Notes: generated by a model from the sequence alone, not told the origin. A stretch of 64,000 nt of DNA from Mycetocola zhujimingii (GCF_003065425.1 NZ_CP026949.1:1054001-1118000); one strand, 5' to 3'. Numbered from the stretch's first letter, positions 49,501 through 57,524 are shown. Numbers and translations are program-made.

Positions 49501-49579
49501 GGGCTGGGTGGCTGTCGCCGTTGTGCTCCTCGGCCTCGGCGCAGCCCTGATGGTTCGCCGCCGCAGGCTCGCCGAATAG
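46562..49579 (+). CDS. Secreted sortase-anchored (LAXTG) alpha/beta-hydrolase, multidomain
   Basis: Starting at TTG 46562 after an AGGAG site, this 1005-residue protein has a signal peptide (cut probably after ASA-32). The hydrolase region follows, with HGRHTSCAGG and the nucleophile-elbow GHSRGGEG (S308). Next come about 350 residues of beta-rich sequence, a Calx-beta-like stretch (VPEVTVDEGNGIGSVSVPVV), an IPT-like fold (LEVSPAAALAGSTVTVTGDG), and a Pro/Ala/Glu linker. It ends with LAHTG (about 972-976), a membrane helix and RRRRLAE. LAXTG is the class-E sortase signal of high-GC actinobacteria, so the enzyme is wall-linked. The substrate is unknown. Confidence 0.85.
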   Translation: MPRSARPWRSVAIATALCLAATPVLSSPPASAVTATSPVIAHGDDWSVTTVPGGYRVDKTLSVPLEIRADAATLWADGIELGIATESLDGLTLTVTTSDPMVTTASDISQGWSGAGDPTVDIPEKRSRLRAVEPPARDVAVLADDPAAVGPYAVARYDYDLGDEAVEIRDFGRKGEMRAAVFMPTGATGERPVVVFLHGRHTSCAGGARNPLAWPCNPDQVDVESYLGYNDAATILASQGYAVISISANAINALDGSLADDTGAAARGQLVLDHLSLLRQANAGTAVGLNGALTGQLDLDNVGLMGHSRGGEGVMRAAVLNAELEQPFGITGVLPLAPTDYTRITVPGIPTATILPYCDGDVEDQMGQKYIDDSRHAYGDDVLRSSVLVMGTNHNYFNTAWTPGKYPVATSDDWAIMDRNQTDPTCGASAPTRLNADEQYAFGNSYIAAFFRLTGGGDEQFLPMFDGSDAKPLSAGRADVRVSATLPSSSRFDINNFTAPDTTVRVTGAGTYAVCESLSPVDVPGVLPYCITRLEFAQAPDWSTTGSNGKANSVPSTTAMHFSYTEPVRGSDAAGELRVRVPGGSVDASAYENLSFRVSPDDTVSGSTDVTVTLLDGSGGAASVTASEYGDALTVLPGSANPLRKALLQQIAVPVTAFDGVDLSDVREVRFTGARADGGVLLSDLAFLTASDVGNVELSTRPVASVPEVTVDEGNGIGSVSVPVVLSKPAETASTMYFTALGSGVGRVGTAMQKVEFSPGEICKAVTITIEGDSAASTAASASYVTNVSNTQGGATIGDAFGAIVLREDDGVTDRSGAPAASLPEVGAQGDACEEALAELGTLEVSPAAALAGSTVTVTGDGFRAGETVDLVFHSEPVTVGSVVSPDGSVSFEVAIPADAEVGAHEFVATGFGSGYSQAAAFAVLDPAAAIPPSGEEPAAGEPGAAIPVVDAPAVAQPTDEPGTSAGTDEDLAHTGVSVLGWVAVAVVLLGLGAALMVRRRRLAE

Positions 49580-49588
49580 CGGCACGAT

Positions 49589-49625
49589 GAACGCCGGTGC
49601 GCCCCAGTGGTGCGCACCGGCGTTC
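49589..49625 (+). terminator. Terminator after the LAXTG hydrolase
   Basis: GAACGCCGGTGCGC and GCGCACCGGCGTTC form a perfect 14-bp stem with a 9-base loop, followed by TTTC. Confidence 0.8.
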
Positions 49626-49697
49626 TTTCGTGCTCGGTGCGAAACCGGAACACTTCAACCCCTGCATCCGATGGACGAATTCAGCGAGGATGAAGGC

Positions 49698-50543
49698 ATG
49701 ACCGATCGCAGCACCGCGAAGCGCATCAGCACGTACACAAGGGGTGACCTCACCTTTGACGTGGCCGACAGCGGGCCGCTGGACGGGCCGACCGTCGTGC
49801 TGTTGCACGGGTTCCCGGCCAACCGCCACTCTTTTGACGGCGTCGTGCCGATCCTGAACGCGGCTGGCCTCCGCACGCTGGCCCCGGACCAACGCGGTTA
49901 TTCGGACCGCGCTCGGCCGCGCCGACGGCGGGATTACCGCGCCGCGGAGCTCCAGCGCGATGTGCTCGCGCTGCTGGACGCCGCTGGAGTCGAGCGGGTC
50001 CATCTGGTTGGGCACGACTGGGGTGGTGCACTCGCGTGGCAGCTCGGAGCGGCGGCGCCGGAGCGACTCACCGGCCTCACTGTTCTGTCCACACCACATC
50101 CGGCCGCGCTGGTTCGTTCGCTTGTGACATCCGCCCAGTTGTTGCGGTCCTTCTACATTCTCGTGTTCCAACTGCCCGTTCTGCCCGAGACCCTGCTGCG
50201 CGGACGCCTCGCCGCGCTGCTGCGACGGATGGGGCTGAAGCCCTCCGCTGCGGATGACTATGGAAAGTTCATGTCCAAGCGGGGGCGGCTCACCGGCGGG
50301 CTCAACTGGTACCGGGGGATGTGGCTGCCGGATCGGGGCGCACCCCGCGCCCGGACAGTGACGGTGCCGACCACGTATGTCTGGGGCAACGGTGATCAGG
50401 CCCTGGGGCGTCGCGCTGCCGAACTCAGCCAGTCGTTCGTGCGGGCGAGGTACCAGTTCCTGGAGATAGAGGAGAATCACTGGCTGCCCGAGAATGCGCC
50501 AGGGGTCGTTGCACGCCAGATCATCGCAGACGTGGTGCCATGA
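49698..50543 (+). CDS. Alpha/beta hydrolase, epoxide hydrolase-like
   Basis: The 281-residue protein has the oxyanion motif LLHGFPANRHS and the nucleophile elbow GHDWGG with aspartate D107. Asp in place of Ser points to an epoxide hydrolase or haloalkane dehalogenase. The last catalytic His is in EENHWLPEN, and LAPDQRGYSDRARP is also typical. A cap domain lies between. I chose ATG 49698 (GATGAAGGC upstream) over an in-frame ATG within the terminator. It is cytosolic and probably monocistronic. Confidence 0.85.
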   Translation: MTDRSTAKRISTYTRGDLTFDVADSGPLDGPTVVLLHGFPANRHSFDGVVPILNAAGLRTLAPDQRGYSDRARPRRRRDYRAAELQRDVLALLDAAGVERVHLVGHDWGGALAWQLGAAAPERLTGLTVLSTPHPAALVRSLVTSAQLLRSFYILVFQLPVLPETLLRGRLAALLRRMGLKPSAADDYGKFMSKRGRLTGGLNWYRGMWLPDRGAPRARTVTVPTTYVWGNGDQALGRRAAELSQSFVRARYQFLEIEENHWLPENAPGVVARQIIADVVP

Positions 50544-50642
50544 CCTGATGCGCCCCTCGACTTTGGTCGAGAAGCCCAACGCACCCCTAGCCTCCGGCGT
50601 GGTTCGTTCTTACGATGAAATCGTTGCCGAGGAGGTTTCCTG

Positions 50643-51203
50643 ATGCGCACTGTCACCTATTCGATGGGGATGTCGCTCGATGGCTATGTCGTGGACCCGC
50701 ACGGGGACCTCGACTGGGGCGCTCCCGATGACGACGTCTTCAGCTTCGTCACGGATGAGATCCGCGGGGTCGACGTTCATCTCCTGGGGCGAAGGCTCTA
50801 CGAGACCATGGCGTACTGGGAGACCGCAGACCAGGACCCCTCGCTCGACGACGCAAACCGCACGTGGGCGGCACTATGGAAGGCCCTGCCCAAGGTGGTG
50901 TTCTCCACCACCTTGACGGAGGTGCAGGGCAATAGCCGGCTGGCCTCAAGCGGTCTGGCCGAGGAGATCGAGCAGCTGCGCGCCGAGGGCGATGGCGAGA
51001 TCGCGATCGGCGGCCCGACTCTCGCCGCTGCTGCGGCTGAACTCGGGCTGATCGATGAGTATCGCGTCAGGATCTCTCCGGTGTTGCTGGGCGGCGGCAT
51101 CCCGTTCTTCCCGCACAAGGAGAGGCGCGCGGATCTCGAACTCGTCGAGACGCGGACGTTCTCATCCGGAGTTATCTACGCCCGGTATCGCGTGACACGA
51201 TAA
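50643..51203 (+). CDS. Dihydrofolate reductase family protein (RibD C-terminal/YyaP-like)
   Basis: The 186-residue protein shows the RibD-C fold: TYSMGMSLDGYVVDPHGDLDW at the start, LLGRRLYETMAYW and EIAIGGPTLAAAAAELGLIDEY. This class binds NADPH but is not the housekeeping DHFR (folA is at 6379). Members are often encoded alone, with unknown substrates. GAGGAGG lies 5 bases before ATG 50643. Not linked to either neighbour by overlap. Confidence 0.85.
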   Translation: MRTVTYSMGMSLDGYVVDPHGDLDWGAPDDDVFSFVTDEIRGVDVHLLGRRLYETMAYWETADQDPSLDDANRTWAALWKALPKVVFSTTLTEVQGNSRLASSGLAEEIEQLRAEGDGEIAIGGPTLAAAAAELGLIDEYRVRISPVLLGGGIPFFPHKERRADLELVETRTFSSGVIYARYRVTR

Positions 51204-51432
51204 CCGCGGAGTAGGTCAACTCAGCGTCGCGGGAATTCGATGGCCCCGAGCTCGGCATATGGCACCGAGTGGGGCCTACGAGCATATTCGACCGGATGTG
51301 TGCTGCGCTTGCCCCATGCTGCAGTGGGCTGGCCGCGATATAACCCGTTCAGCGCCAGTCAGGAGATCTCGCCCCGGCGGATCGAACACAAATGTGTTGC
51401 TAAACCAGGGGACAGGTGTTTCACTCAACCGC

Positions 51433-51903
51433 ATGGATGCTATTCCGACCGAACCGCGAGACGCTGCGAGCGCTCGCGAGGTGCTCGACACGATCAGCCT
51501 CGATCGACGGCGACTGGGTGCGCGCTTTACGGCTGAGACCTGGTGGACTGCTCCCGCTCAGGCACTCGCGGTCGCGGCGGTTGTTGGCGCGCCGGCTGCG
51601 GGAATGGGCGGCCCGATGAGCGTCGTGGCCGGGCTTGCCACTATGGCCCTCGTCGGTATCGAACATCAGTTTCGGAAACGGACCGGGATTTCGACCAACC
51701 GCCCGGCCGGGGCGGCGAGCCTCTCCGTGCTGGTCGTACTGTGCACTGGTTTCGTCGTTGCCGCCGCAGCATCCTTCGTGCTGGCGATGAACGGCGAGAC
51801 CTCCTCGGTCATCTCAGTGGCATCGGCAACGTTCGTGGGCATGCTCCTCGGCGTGGTGATCTACGACAGGGCCTATGCTCGGGACCTGCTGCGGGTCGGT
51901 TGA
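51433..51903 (+). CDS. Hypothetical membrane protein, 156 residues
   Basis: The protein has an acidic N-terminal 25 residues, then two hydrophobic hairpins: AQALAVAAVVGAPAAGMG with VVAGLATMALVG, and LSVLVVLCTGFVVAAAAS with VASATFVGMLLGVVIYD. That implies four membrane helices. ATG 51433 is preferred because the in-frame sequence upstream looks non-coding. There is no clear ribosome site. It resembles many small actinobacterial integral membrane proteins of unknown role. The 229 bases upstream contain no other gene. Confidence 0.6.
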   Translation: MDAIPTEPRDAASAREVLDTISLDRRRLGARFTAETWWTAPAQALAVAAVVGAPAAGMGGPMSVVAGLATMALVGIEHQFRKRTGISTNRPAGAASLSVLVVLCTGFVVAAAASFVLAMNGETSSVISVASATFVGMLLGVVIYDRAYARDLLRVG

Positions 51904-51981
51904 CCCACGCTTCGCTGGATCGCTCGTTGACGCGGATTGAGGCCCTGTGCGGTGCGCCGGCACCGAAGGTCCGACAGCGGG

Positions 51982-52395
51982 TCACTCGAGGGTTAGCGTG
52001 CTGGTCTCGTCCGAATCCTCGTAGCTGACATCAATGGTGACTGTCGTGCGTGTTACTTCGTCTGGCAGCTCGAACTCGTGAGTGGTCGGTGCCATATCCG
52101 CGGTGCAGACCTCGTTCGGTGACGGCGCAAACGTTACGGCGATCCGGTCCGAGCCTTCAGCGGTAAGGGCGGATGCCGCGGGCGGACAACTCGAACTGCC
52201 CCAGGTAACGATGGCAAACGTCTCACCGCGTTCGAGCCAGGTCGCGGCGATGGTGGTGTCCGTCGGGTCGACGTCGAGTCCATTCGGAAGGCCCGGTCGC
52301 ACGTCCTGGGCGACGCCATTCCCTCCGCAGGCGGTCAACAGGCCGACGGCGAGGAGGGCTCCAAGGCTGACCCAGCCACCGCGCGAATTGACCAC
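51982..52395 (-). CDS. Putative lipoprotein
   Basis: The 137-residue protein begins VVNSRGGWVSLGALLAVGLLTACGG; the lipobox LTAC sets lipidation at the Cys near residue 22. The mature part is short and beta-rich, with two further cysteines (SSSCPPAAS, EVCTADM). I chose GTG 52395 because a GATAAT -10 element lies 6 bases upstream; ATG 52428 would add 11 residues and place the start above the promoter. Function unknown. It stands alone between a membrane gene and an SDR. Confidence 0.65.
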   Translation of the reverse strand: MVNSRGGWVSLGALLAVGLLTACGGNGVAQDVRPGLPNGLDVDPTDTTIAATWLERGETFAIVTWGSSSCPPAASALTAEGSDRIAVTFAPSPNEVCTADMAPTTHEFELPDEVTRTTVTIDVSYEDSDETSTLTLE

Positions 52396-52401
52396 AACCC
52401 C

Positions 52402-52407
52402 ATTATC
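52402..52407 (-). promoter_or_regulatory. -10 element (GATAAT) for the lipoprotein gene
   Basis: GATAAT, close to the TATAAT consensus, is 6 bases before GTG 52395 on the minus strand. Confidence 0.5.
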
Positions 52408-52496
52408 GGCGGGGCAGGGGCACCGCATACCGATCGTTACGTCATCGAGGCCGGGCTTGGCGAGCGTGAGCAGCGCCGGCAGTGAGCGACGGAACG

Positions 52497-53258
52497 CTAG
52501 CGTCCTCCCGCTACGTCCAGAATGCTCCCCGTGGTGTAGCTGGCATCGTCACTGAGCAGCCAAACGATTGCAGCTGCGACTTCCGCGGCATCGCCGGGTC
52601 GCTGCATCGGAATGGTGTGCGCCAGATCCCTTGCCCGATCGGGACGACCGTTCCGACCGTGCAACTCCGTGTCGATGACCCCAGGCCGAACGACGTTCAC
52701 CCGGATGCCTTCAGCGGCAACTTCACGTGCCAGGCCAACGCCGAGAGTATCGACCGCACCCTTGGATGCGGCGTAGTCCACGTACTCGCCCGGCCCTCCA
52801 AGTCGACTCGCCGCTGAAGAGACCAGAACGATGCCTCCGCCCGCGCCCCCGCGGAGGGTGGACATCCGTCGCACCGCATGTCCGCAAGCGAGCAGCGGGC
52901 CCGCGACGTTGACCGCGAGTATCTCTGCGACACGTGAAGCGGTGAGCTCATCCACTCTCGACTGAGTGGCGGCGATTCCGGCGTTGGCGACGAACGCCGT
53001 AACGGTGCCGAGCTCGTCTGCGGCGTCAAAGATCGCCGCTATGTCGTTCTCGTCCGCCATGTCTGCGCGGATGGAGGATGCGAGCCCGCCCGCGGTTTGA
53101 ATCGTCTCGACGACTTTGCCGGCAGCGTGCTCATCACTCTGATAGGTGATGAGCACTGACCACCCGGCGCGTGCCGCAGCAATCGCGGTCGCGGATCCGA
53201 TTCCGCGGCTTCCGCCGGTTATTACTGCGACGCCGCGTGCCCCTGGTTCTGTGTGCAT
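52497..53258 (-). CDS. SDR family oxidoreductase
   Basis: The 253-residue classical SDR has the cofactor motif TGGSRGIGSA, NAG in FVANAGIAA, the catalytic YAASK tetrad segment with SSAASRLGG before it, and the VRPGVIDTE loop. The end PMQRPGDAAEVAAAIVWLLS, then TGSILDVAGGR, is typical of FabG/glucose dehydrogenase-like enzymes. Start at ATG 53258 or 15 bases upstream. Substrate not predictable. It is cytosolic. Confidence 0.88.
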   Translation of the reverse strand: MHTEPGARGVAVITGGSRGIGSATAIAAARAGWSVLITYQSDEHAAGKVVETIQTAGGLASSIRADMADENDIAAIFDAADELGTVTAFVANAGIAATQSRVDELTASRVAEILAVNVAGPLLACGHAVRRMSTLRGGAGGGIVLVSSAASRLGGPGEYVDYAASKGAVDTLGVGLAREVAAEGIRVNVVRPGVIDTELHGRNGRPDRARDLAHTIPMQRPGDAAEVAAAIVWLLSDDASYTTGSILDVAGGR

Positions 53259-53376
53259 CCCGCAAGTATGCACCGACGCGGAAGGTCAGCCGCCGAGAAA
53301 CGCTTTGCGCACGTCTCCTTCACCGGACAGGACCTCACCGCGCAACGCTGAGGGCCGACCGCGCGAAGTGGCAGCG

Positions 53377-53556
53377 TCAGAGCTTGCCGTAGAAGCGTCC
53401 CTGATCGATGTCGCGTTGAGCGTCCAGGAGCGCTTGAGCGATTTCGGGATCGCTTCCTTGCAGGTCGCGCACCTTGCGGTCGATCGAAGCACGACGTGAC
53501 AATGCGCCCGTTGCTAATCCGACTATGGCAAGGCCAACGATTGCGACCCAGATCAT
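53377..53556 (-). CDS. Small membrane protein, 59 residues
   Basis: MIWVAIVGLAIVGLATGALS forms one membrane helix, followed by a charged helix (RRASIDRKVRDLQGSDPEIA) and a C-terminal amphipathic segment. ATG 53556 follows a GGGGAC box. Short one-helix proteins with a charged cytosolic tail are common and usually uncharacterised. The codon pattern is coding-like. Confidence 0.5.
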   Translation of the reverse strand: MIWVAIVGLAIVGLATGALSRRASIDRKVRDLQGSDPEIAQALLDAQRDIDQGRFYGKL

Positions 53557-53695
53557 GATGTCCCCAAATTTCAGTCGTGCTCGGTTAGCGCAGCCTAACG
53601 TTGTATGTGATCTGGCGACAAGCATTCTTGCGTATCGCCCCACTCGGTCGGCCTTCGACAAATAGAGGCCCCGGCATCCGCTGGACTGCTGCCGT

Positions 53696-54376
53696 TCAGG
53701 GGTGGCTTGAGAAGCGAAGATCGATGTACGGGAGATGGTCGCGGGGGAGGACGGCGGTGAGGGTGCCGCCACTCGGGAGTTTCGCCCCAACGGCGTACAC
53801 GAACGGGTCAGTATCGATCTCGGCGCCCACAACCTCAGCACCATCGAGCGTCAGCGCGACACCGCGCCGAGTTGCGGAGGCAGAGGTGAGAGCCGGCGAC
53901 TCCCAGTCGTCGATCTGGATTCCGAGCTCCTCGTGGAACTGGTTCATCAAGACATAATTCACGTGGTTGGCAAGGCACTCCTCGAGTGTCGAGTACTCAG
54001 ATTCTTCGCGACGCCATGTCGTCTGCACGGCCTCCCACAGCAGCGGGTAACGCATGCGCTCCACTTGCTCAATCAGCCATGCTGGACGTGGCCATGGAGG
54101 AACTTCGTCGATTGCGCGGCGCATCGGCTCATCCAAATCAGCCAAGTTGACCGGATCCGATTTGTCGTCAGGGTTCCTCCACAGAGTCGCGTTCACGCTA
54201 GCGGTGAGCTCGCTGTACCCGAGGTGGTCAGAGCCACTCATGACGCTGATGTCGGTGACTTCCACATTTGCCTGGCCGACAAGCTGGATCACCGGGATCG
54301 GCATCCGTTTCAGCATCTCCGCGCGCGCGAGTCGCGGGTCGGGTGCGTCCGGTGGTAACACTCCTGCAAACTCCAT
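53696..54376 (-). CDS. Hypothetical protein, 226 residues
   Basis: No signal peptide or membrane helix is seen. The N-terminal half carries a beta-rich domain (VIQLVGQANVEVTDISVMSG); the C-terminal half has helices with Trp/Arg clusters (LLWEAVQTTWRREE) and a final beta-rich part (VVGAEIDTDPFVYAVGAKLP). I recognise no family. It lies just downstream of a WapI-like gene on the same strand, with a gap of about 130 bases. Size and setting would fit an immunity or orphan accessory protein, but that is a guess. Confidence 0.5.
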   Translation of the reverse strand: MEFAGVLPPDAPDPRLARAEMLKRMPIPVIQLVGQANVEVTDISVMSGSDHLGYSELTASVNATLWRNPDDKSDPVNLADLDEPMRRAIDEVPPWPRPAWLIEQVERMRYPLLWEAVQTTWRREESEYSTLEECLANHVNYVLMNQFHEELGIQIDDWESPALTSASATRRGVALTLDGAEVVGAEIDTDPFVYAVGAKLPSGGTLTAVLPRDHLPYIDLRFSSHP

Positions 54377-54510
54377 CACCACATCATGGTGGCCGTGTTT
54401 CGCTGGCCACAAGACTTGGCGTGAGGTCCACTGACATACGGTTTTGGCGAACGTTCTGTCGCGACTGGTCGAGCGCGGCGTCGGAGGTACTCGCGGCGTT
54501 CCCGAGGCCC

Positions 54511-55005
54511 TCAACGCTTTGGCAAGTGCGCGAGTTCTTCCCGCCAGACCGCAGCCGCTCTGGCGGCATCCGAAAGAGGGATCTCCAGTTCGACCGACAT
54601 CGTGTGCTCTGTGCGGTGATTTGCTGCCGGGCCGCGTTGGTCCGAAGGTAGTGCCTCCAGAGAGAAGTGAACTCGAACGACCACTATGTCTTCGCCGTAG
54701 CTTTGGACGCTGAAGGCAAGGTTCGGCTCGGTGAATGCGAGGGACGGGTCAACGCTGCCGGTCCCTCGAAATGCCGCGGGCGCCTCAAGCCGGTTCGACA
54801 CCCGCTCAAGCCACTCGGCGATCTCAATTGCTTCATCGACAACCAAAGAGGGGTGTCGAAAGGACCACGTCTGTTCATCGGAGGCAACTTCGCCGGCGAT
54901 GACGAGCCAGTTGTCATCCCACGCGTCTCCCGTTGCCGCCCCGAACTCGTAGCCCACGGGATGAAGCACGACACGTGGTACGCCGGAGAGGTCTTTGAGT
55001 TCCAT
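54511..55005 (-). CDS. WapI-like immunity family protein
   Basis: The 164-residue protein begins MELKDLSGVPRVVLHPVGYEF and continues AWDDNWLVIAGEVASDEQTW, then PSLVVDEAIEIAEWLERV. The D-NWLV-V core with a following W and PxL..DE..x..WL pattern is what I know from WapI-type immunity proteins, which neutralise WapA-family contact-toxin tRNases. No WapA/Rhs toxin lies nearby, so if the assignment holds it is an orphan immunity gene. The assignment is by motif memory only. Confidence 0.55.
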   Translation of the reverse strand: MELKDLSGVPRVVLHPVGYEFGAATGDAWDDNWLVIAGEVASDEQTWSFRHPSLVVDEAIEIAEWLERVSNRLEAPAAFRGTGSVDPSLAFTEPNLAFSVQSYGEDIVVVRVHFSLEALPSDQRGPAANHRTEHTMSVELEIPLSDAARAAAVWREELAHLPKR

Positions 55006-55040
55006 TTCACGATCATCCCATCGCGCCCGGCCCGAGTTGG

Positions 55041-55970
55041 TCAGTCTGCCGTAACGGTGAAGCAGCTCTCGCCGAGTTCCGGAATCCTCTTCCCTATACC
55101 GCCGTCCCGAAGTCCCTCCCGGACGGACGACGCCGAGTGAGTAGCGGAGAGGCTGAGCGCTTCGTCAACGCAGACGACCAGCATCGGCGGAGAGACTTCG
55201 AATTCGGACGGCATCCAGCTCTTCGCAGTGATTGTTGCGCCGCTGATCGGACCGACGGCGGGCGGAGGGACATTCGGCTCGGAAACAGTCGCTGCGAGAT
55301 CGATCATGTCTTGGAACACCGCCTCGTCCCTGACCGCTGCCCCGGCTAGGGATGCATAAGAGAAAGGAAAAATCGCGCCGAGGAGACAAAAGAGAACGCA
55401 GCACAAGGTGCTGAATACGCGAAGACCCTCCGGGGGACGTCTTCGGTAGGACCAGATCAGCTGAACGCCGTAGAACACGATAATGACAACGAATGTGCCA
55501 GCACTCGTGAATGCCAGCAACAGTTTTGTCGCGAGGTCCGGTTGCGGCGCCGCCCGCAGGGCTTCACCAACAGGGCCTGTGCTGACGGGGTCCGATCCCA
55601 GCGTCTCCAACAGAGCCACGGCCATAGTGAGAAAGACCGTCGCCCCAACCACGCCGATGAAGGTGCCGCGGCTTGTCCAATCGGGTTCGTCAGGTCGCGG
55701 GCGTCTGAAAGCGACAGCAACGGTGAACCCGATCGCTATCAGTACAACCGTGAGGTGGGCGAAAACGGGAATGAGCGTGAACGAGGTTCCGGGATGCCAC
55801 GAGGTCGCCGGTACGATGAACGCTTGGCGGACGGTCAGTGTGCTCCACACGGAGCTCATACCGAGTGTGACCGCAGAAACGAACAACAGTACGTTGCCGA
55901 TGCCGCGGGCCATTTGCTTTTCAGCCGTCTCGATCGCTGCTTTCACTGCTGGGACCATGTTTGTTCCCAT
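55041..55970 (-). CDS. Hypothetical multi-pass membrane protein, 309 residues
   Basis: After a short charged lead (VPAVKAAIETAEKQMARG), five hydrophobic helices can be seen: residues about 25-47, 67-87, 106-124, 150-172 and 186-208. The C-terminal 95 residues are polar and probably extracytoplasmic or cytosolic depending on topology, ending in two cysteines (VVCVDEAL, GESCFTV). No family recognised. The stop lies about 35 bases upstream of the WapI-like gene on the same strand, so the two could be cotranscribed. Confidence 0.55.
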   Translation of the reverse strand: MGTNMVPAVKAAIETAEKQMARGIGNVLLFVSAVTLGMSSVWSTLTVRQAFIVPATSWHPGTSFTLIPVFAHLTVVLIAIGFTVAVAFRRPRPDEPDWTSRGTFIGVVGATVFLTMAVALLETLGSDPVSTGPVGEALRAAPQPDLATKLLLAFTSAGTFVVIIVFYGVQLIWSYRRRPPEGLRVFSTLCCVLFCLLGAIFPFSYASLAGAAVRDEAVFQDMIDLAATVSEPNVPPPAVGPISGATITAKSWMPSEFEVSPPMLVVCVDEALSLSATHSASSVREGLRDGGIGKRIPELGESCFTVTAD

Positions 55971-56045
55971 CGCATCCCCTCTCTGCAGCGGGCGCTGCGC
56001 CGATCACCGGTCAGAAAAGCGCGAGCACAGGCTCACTTCGCTAGC

Positions 56046-56540
56046 TCACCGGCGGAAACAGAGCATCCCTGGCAGCGTCTCTGCCGGATCGACAGTGAGC
56101 GCGGTCGACGTCTGAGCGGTGGAGTATTGCGATGAGCCTCCGTCTACCGCGAGGAGTTCTCCGTCGAATGAGTCCACGGTGATGTCGGTGTCGGTGGCCC
56201 AAATCGCCAGGAGGTCGTCCCCGGAACTGCCCGGACGGACTATCTCTCCGATCACGAACCAAAACCCGGAAGCTTCGTCGAAGCTTCCGCCCAACATTGG
56301 CACTTCTGTTCCCTCGCCGACCAAGATCGAGTTCACTGCCGCGAGCGTTCCTGTCGACACGGTGAGGCACTCGGGGTCGCTGTCGTTCGCGGTCTCCGCT
56401 GGTGAGGGCACGATTGATGGCTCGTTCCGAGCGGTCCCTTCGGCTCCGTCAGAGATTGCGCATCCGGACAGCAGCGCCGCTAAGAACGCTGTCGCCGCGA
56501 TTGCGCCCGCCGGACGGCGAATCAATCCGGACCTCAACAT
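56046..56540 (-). CDS. Putative lipoprotein, 164 residues
   Basis: A lipoprotein signal peptide (RRPAGAIAATAFLAALLSGC, lipobox LSGC near residue 27) is followed by a Thr/Ser/Pro/Glu linker. A small beta-rich domain follows (LAAVNSILVGEGTEVPMLGG, SGFWFVIGEIVRPG, LLAIWATDTDITVDSFDGEL) and a final Cys in MLCFRR. The start is the ATG after AAGAAAGAAGTAGCT; an upstream in-frame start would remove the signal from the N-terminus. Function unknown; the fold recalls other small actinobacterial surface lipoproteins. Confidence 0.6.
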   Translation of the reverse strand: MLRSGLIRRPAGAIAATAFLAALLSGCAISDGAEGTARNEPSIVPSPAETANDSDPECLTVSTGTLAAVNSILVGEGTEVPMLGGSFDEASGFWFVIGEIVRPGSSGDDLLAIWATDTDITVDSFDGELLAVDGGSSQYSTAQTSTALTVDPAETLPGMLCFRR

Positions 56541-56754
56541 AGCTACTTCTTTCTTCGGGCAGTGAGCAAGGACGTGTCTGGATGCACTTACTGCTCGACG
56601 TCGACCGCCCAAAGGGCGAGTGAGCTTCTCCGTAAGATAGCGGAAAGATCCTCGAGCGATCGGCATTTGCCGTTACGAGCAGCCGCAGTCAGCAAATTGT
56701 CTGGTTTGTGCATCCAACCAGGCTTGACCCATCCGTCGAGCGATCGGTCTGAGG

Positions 56755-57126
56755 CTACGAGTCTCCGTCCTGGGGATCCCACGCTTCCAGGACCACTCGG
56801 TCCGCTGCCCTGCTCGCGGCGAAAGCGCCTGCAGCAATGAGAAGCAGCATGATTCCCATCGAAACACCAACAGTGATGCCTTTGGCAGTGTCAGAAAGCG
56901 GCATCACAATAACCAGGATGCCAGCCAGGAAAAGGACACCAGCGCCTATGTTTATCGGAACCCGCGCAGCTCGGTGCCCTGCTTCCCACGCGTCGTCCGA
57001 CGACATCAGAGAGCCGAAGCGTAGGCCCATCATCCCGTTCATGCCAAGGTGACCGCGTGCAGCGGACTCGCTCACGAACACGATGAGAACAGCGCAAAAC
57101 GCTAGGACCATTCCAGCCATAAACAT
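56755..57126 (-). CDS. SdpI family membrane protein
   Basis: The 123-residue protein has three membrane helices (about residues 1-20, 55-75 and 83-103). After the first helix comes GMMGLRFGSLMSSDDAWEAGHRAAR, which fits the SdpI pattern (G-R-x3-L-x5-W-x2-H-x2-A). In Bacillus, SdpI protects against the SdpC toxin and acts as a signalling immunity protein; many actinobacterial SdpI-like proteins are orphans. No SdpC-like toxin is visible here. Confidence 0.6.
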   Translation of the reverse strand: MFMAGMVLAFCAVLIVFVSESAARGHLGMNGMMGLRFGSLMSSDDAWEAGHRAARVPINIGAGVLFLAGILVIVMPLSDTAKGITVGVSMGIMLLLIAAGAFAASRAADRVVLEAWDPQDGDS

Positions 57127-57173
57127 GGTTGCACCCTACCGCCTCCCACTTCCGCGGCACATGAGCCGACCAT

Positions 57174-57524
57174 TCAGCGCAAAGGCCGGAGTTGATCCTC
57201 GGTGACGGGGAATGACACCGCGTAGTAGATCTGGGTTGCGTTCATATCGCCCCAATCGTCCTTCTTTACGCGGATCTCGGCAGATGACACCTCGGCGATC
57301 CGGACTCGTAGCCAGGAGCCATCGTCCAGCCGAAGCTCATGCGGGTCGGCGAGGTAGCCCAGTCCGAGCTCGTCGAGAGTCTCCTCTGCGCGTATCCAGT
57401 CCACTGCGCCCGTCCGTCGGCGACCCAACAGATCGATCGCGACGAATCCCTCACCGACGGGCTCCATCCAGCCCACTCGTTCTCCGTCGTCTGAGCGTCG
57501 ATGTTCGATCCAGTCCGCTTCCAT
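57174..57524 (-). CDS. Hypothetical protein, 116 residues
   Basis: A compact acidic protein without signal or membrane segment. It begins MEADWIEHRRSDDGERVGWM and has repeated beta-like segments (FVAIDLLGRRR, SWLRVRIAEVSSAEIRVKKD, IYYAVSFPVTEDQL). I do not recognise a family. Size, acidity and its place 48 bases upstream of the SdpI-like gene on the same strand are compatible with an immunity protein, but no specific match is claimed. Confidence 0.5.
   Translation of the reverse strand: MEADWIEHRRSDDGERVGWMEPVGEGFVAIDLLGRRRTGAVDWIRAEETLDELGLGYLADPHELRLDDGSWLRVRIAEVSSAEIRVKKDDWGDMNATQIYYAVSFPVTEDQLRPLR

Noticed and set aside
51259-51432. Upstream extension of the 156-residue membrane protein
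   Set aside because: The extra 58 residues are Cys/Arg/Pro-rich without coding character, and an ATG at 51433 gives a sensible start.
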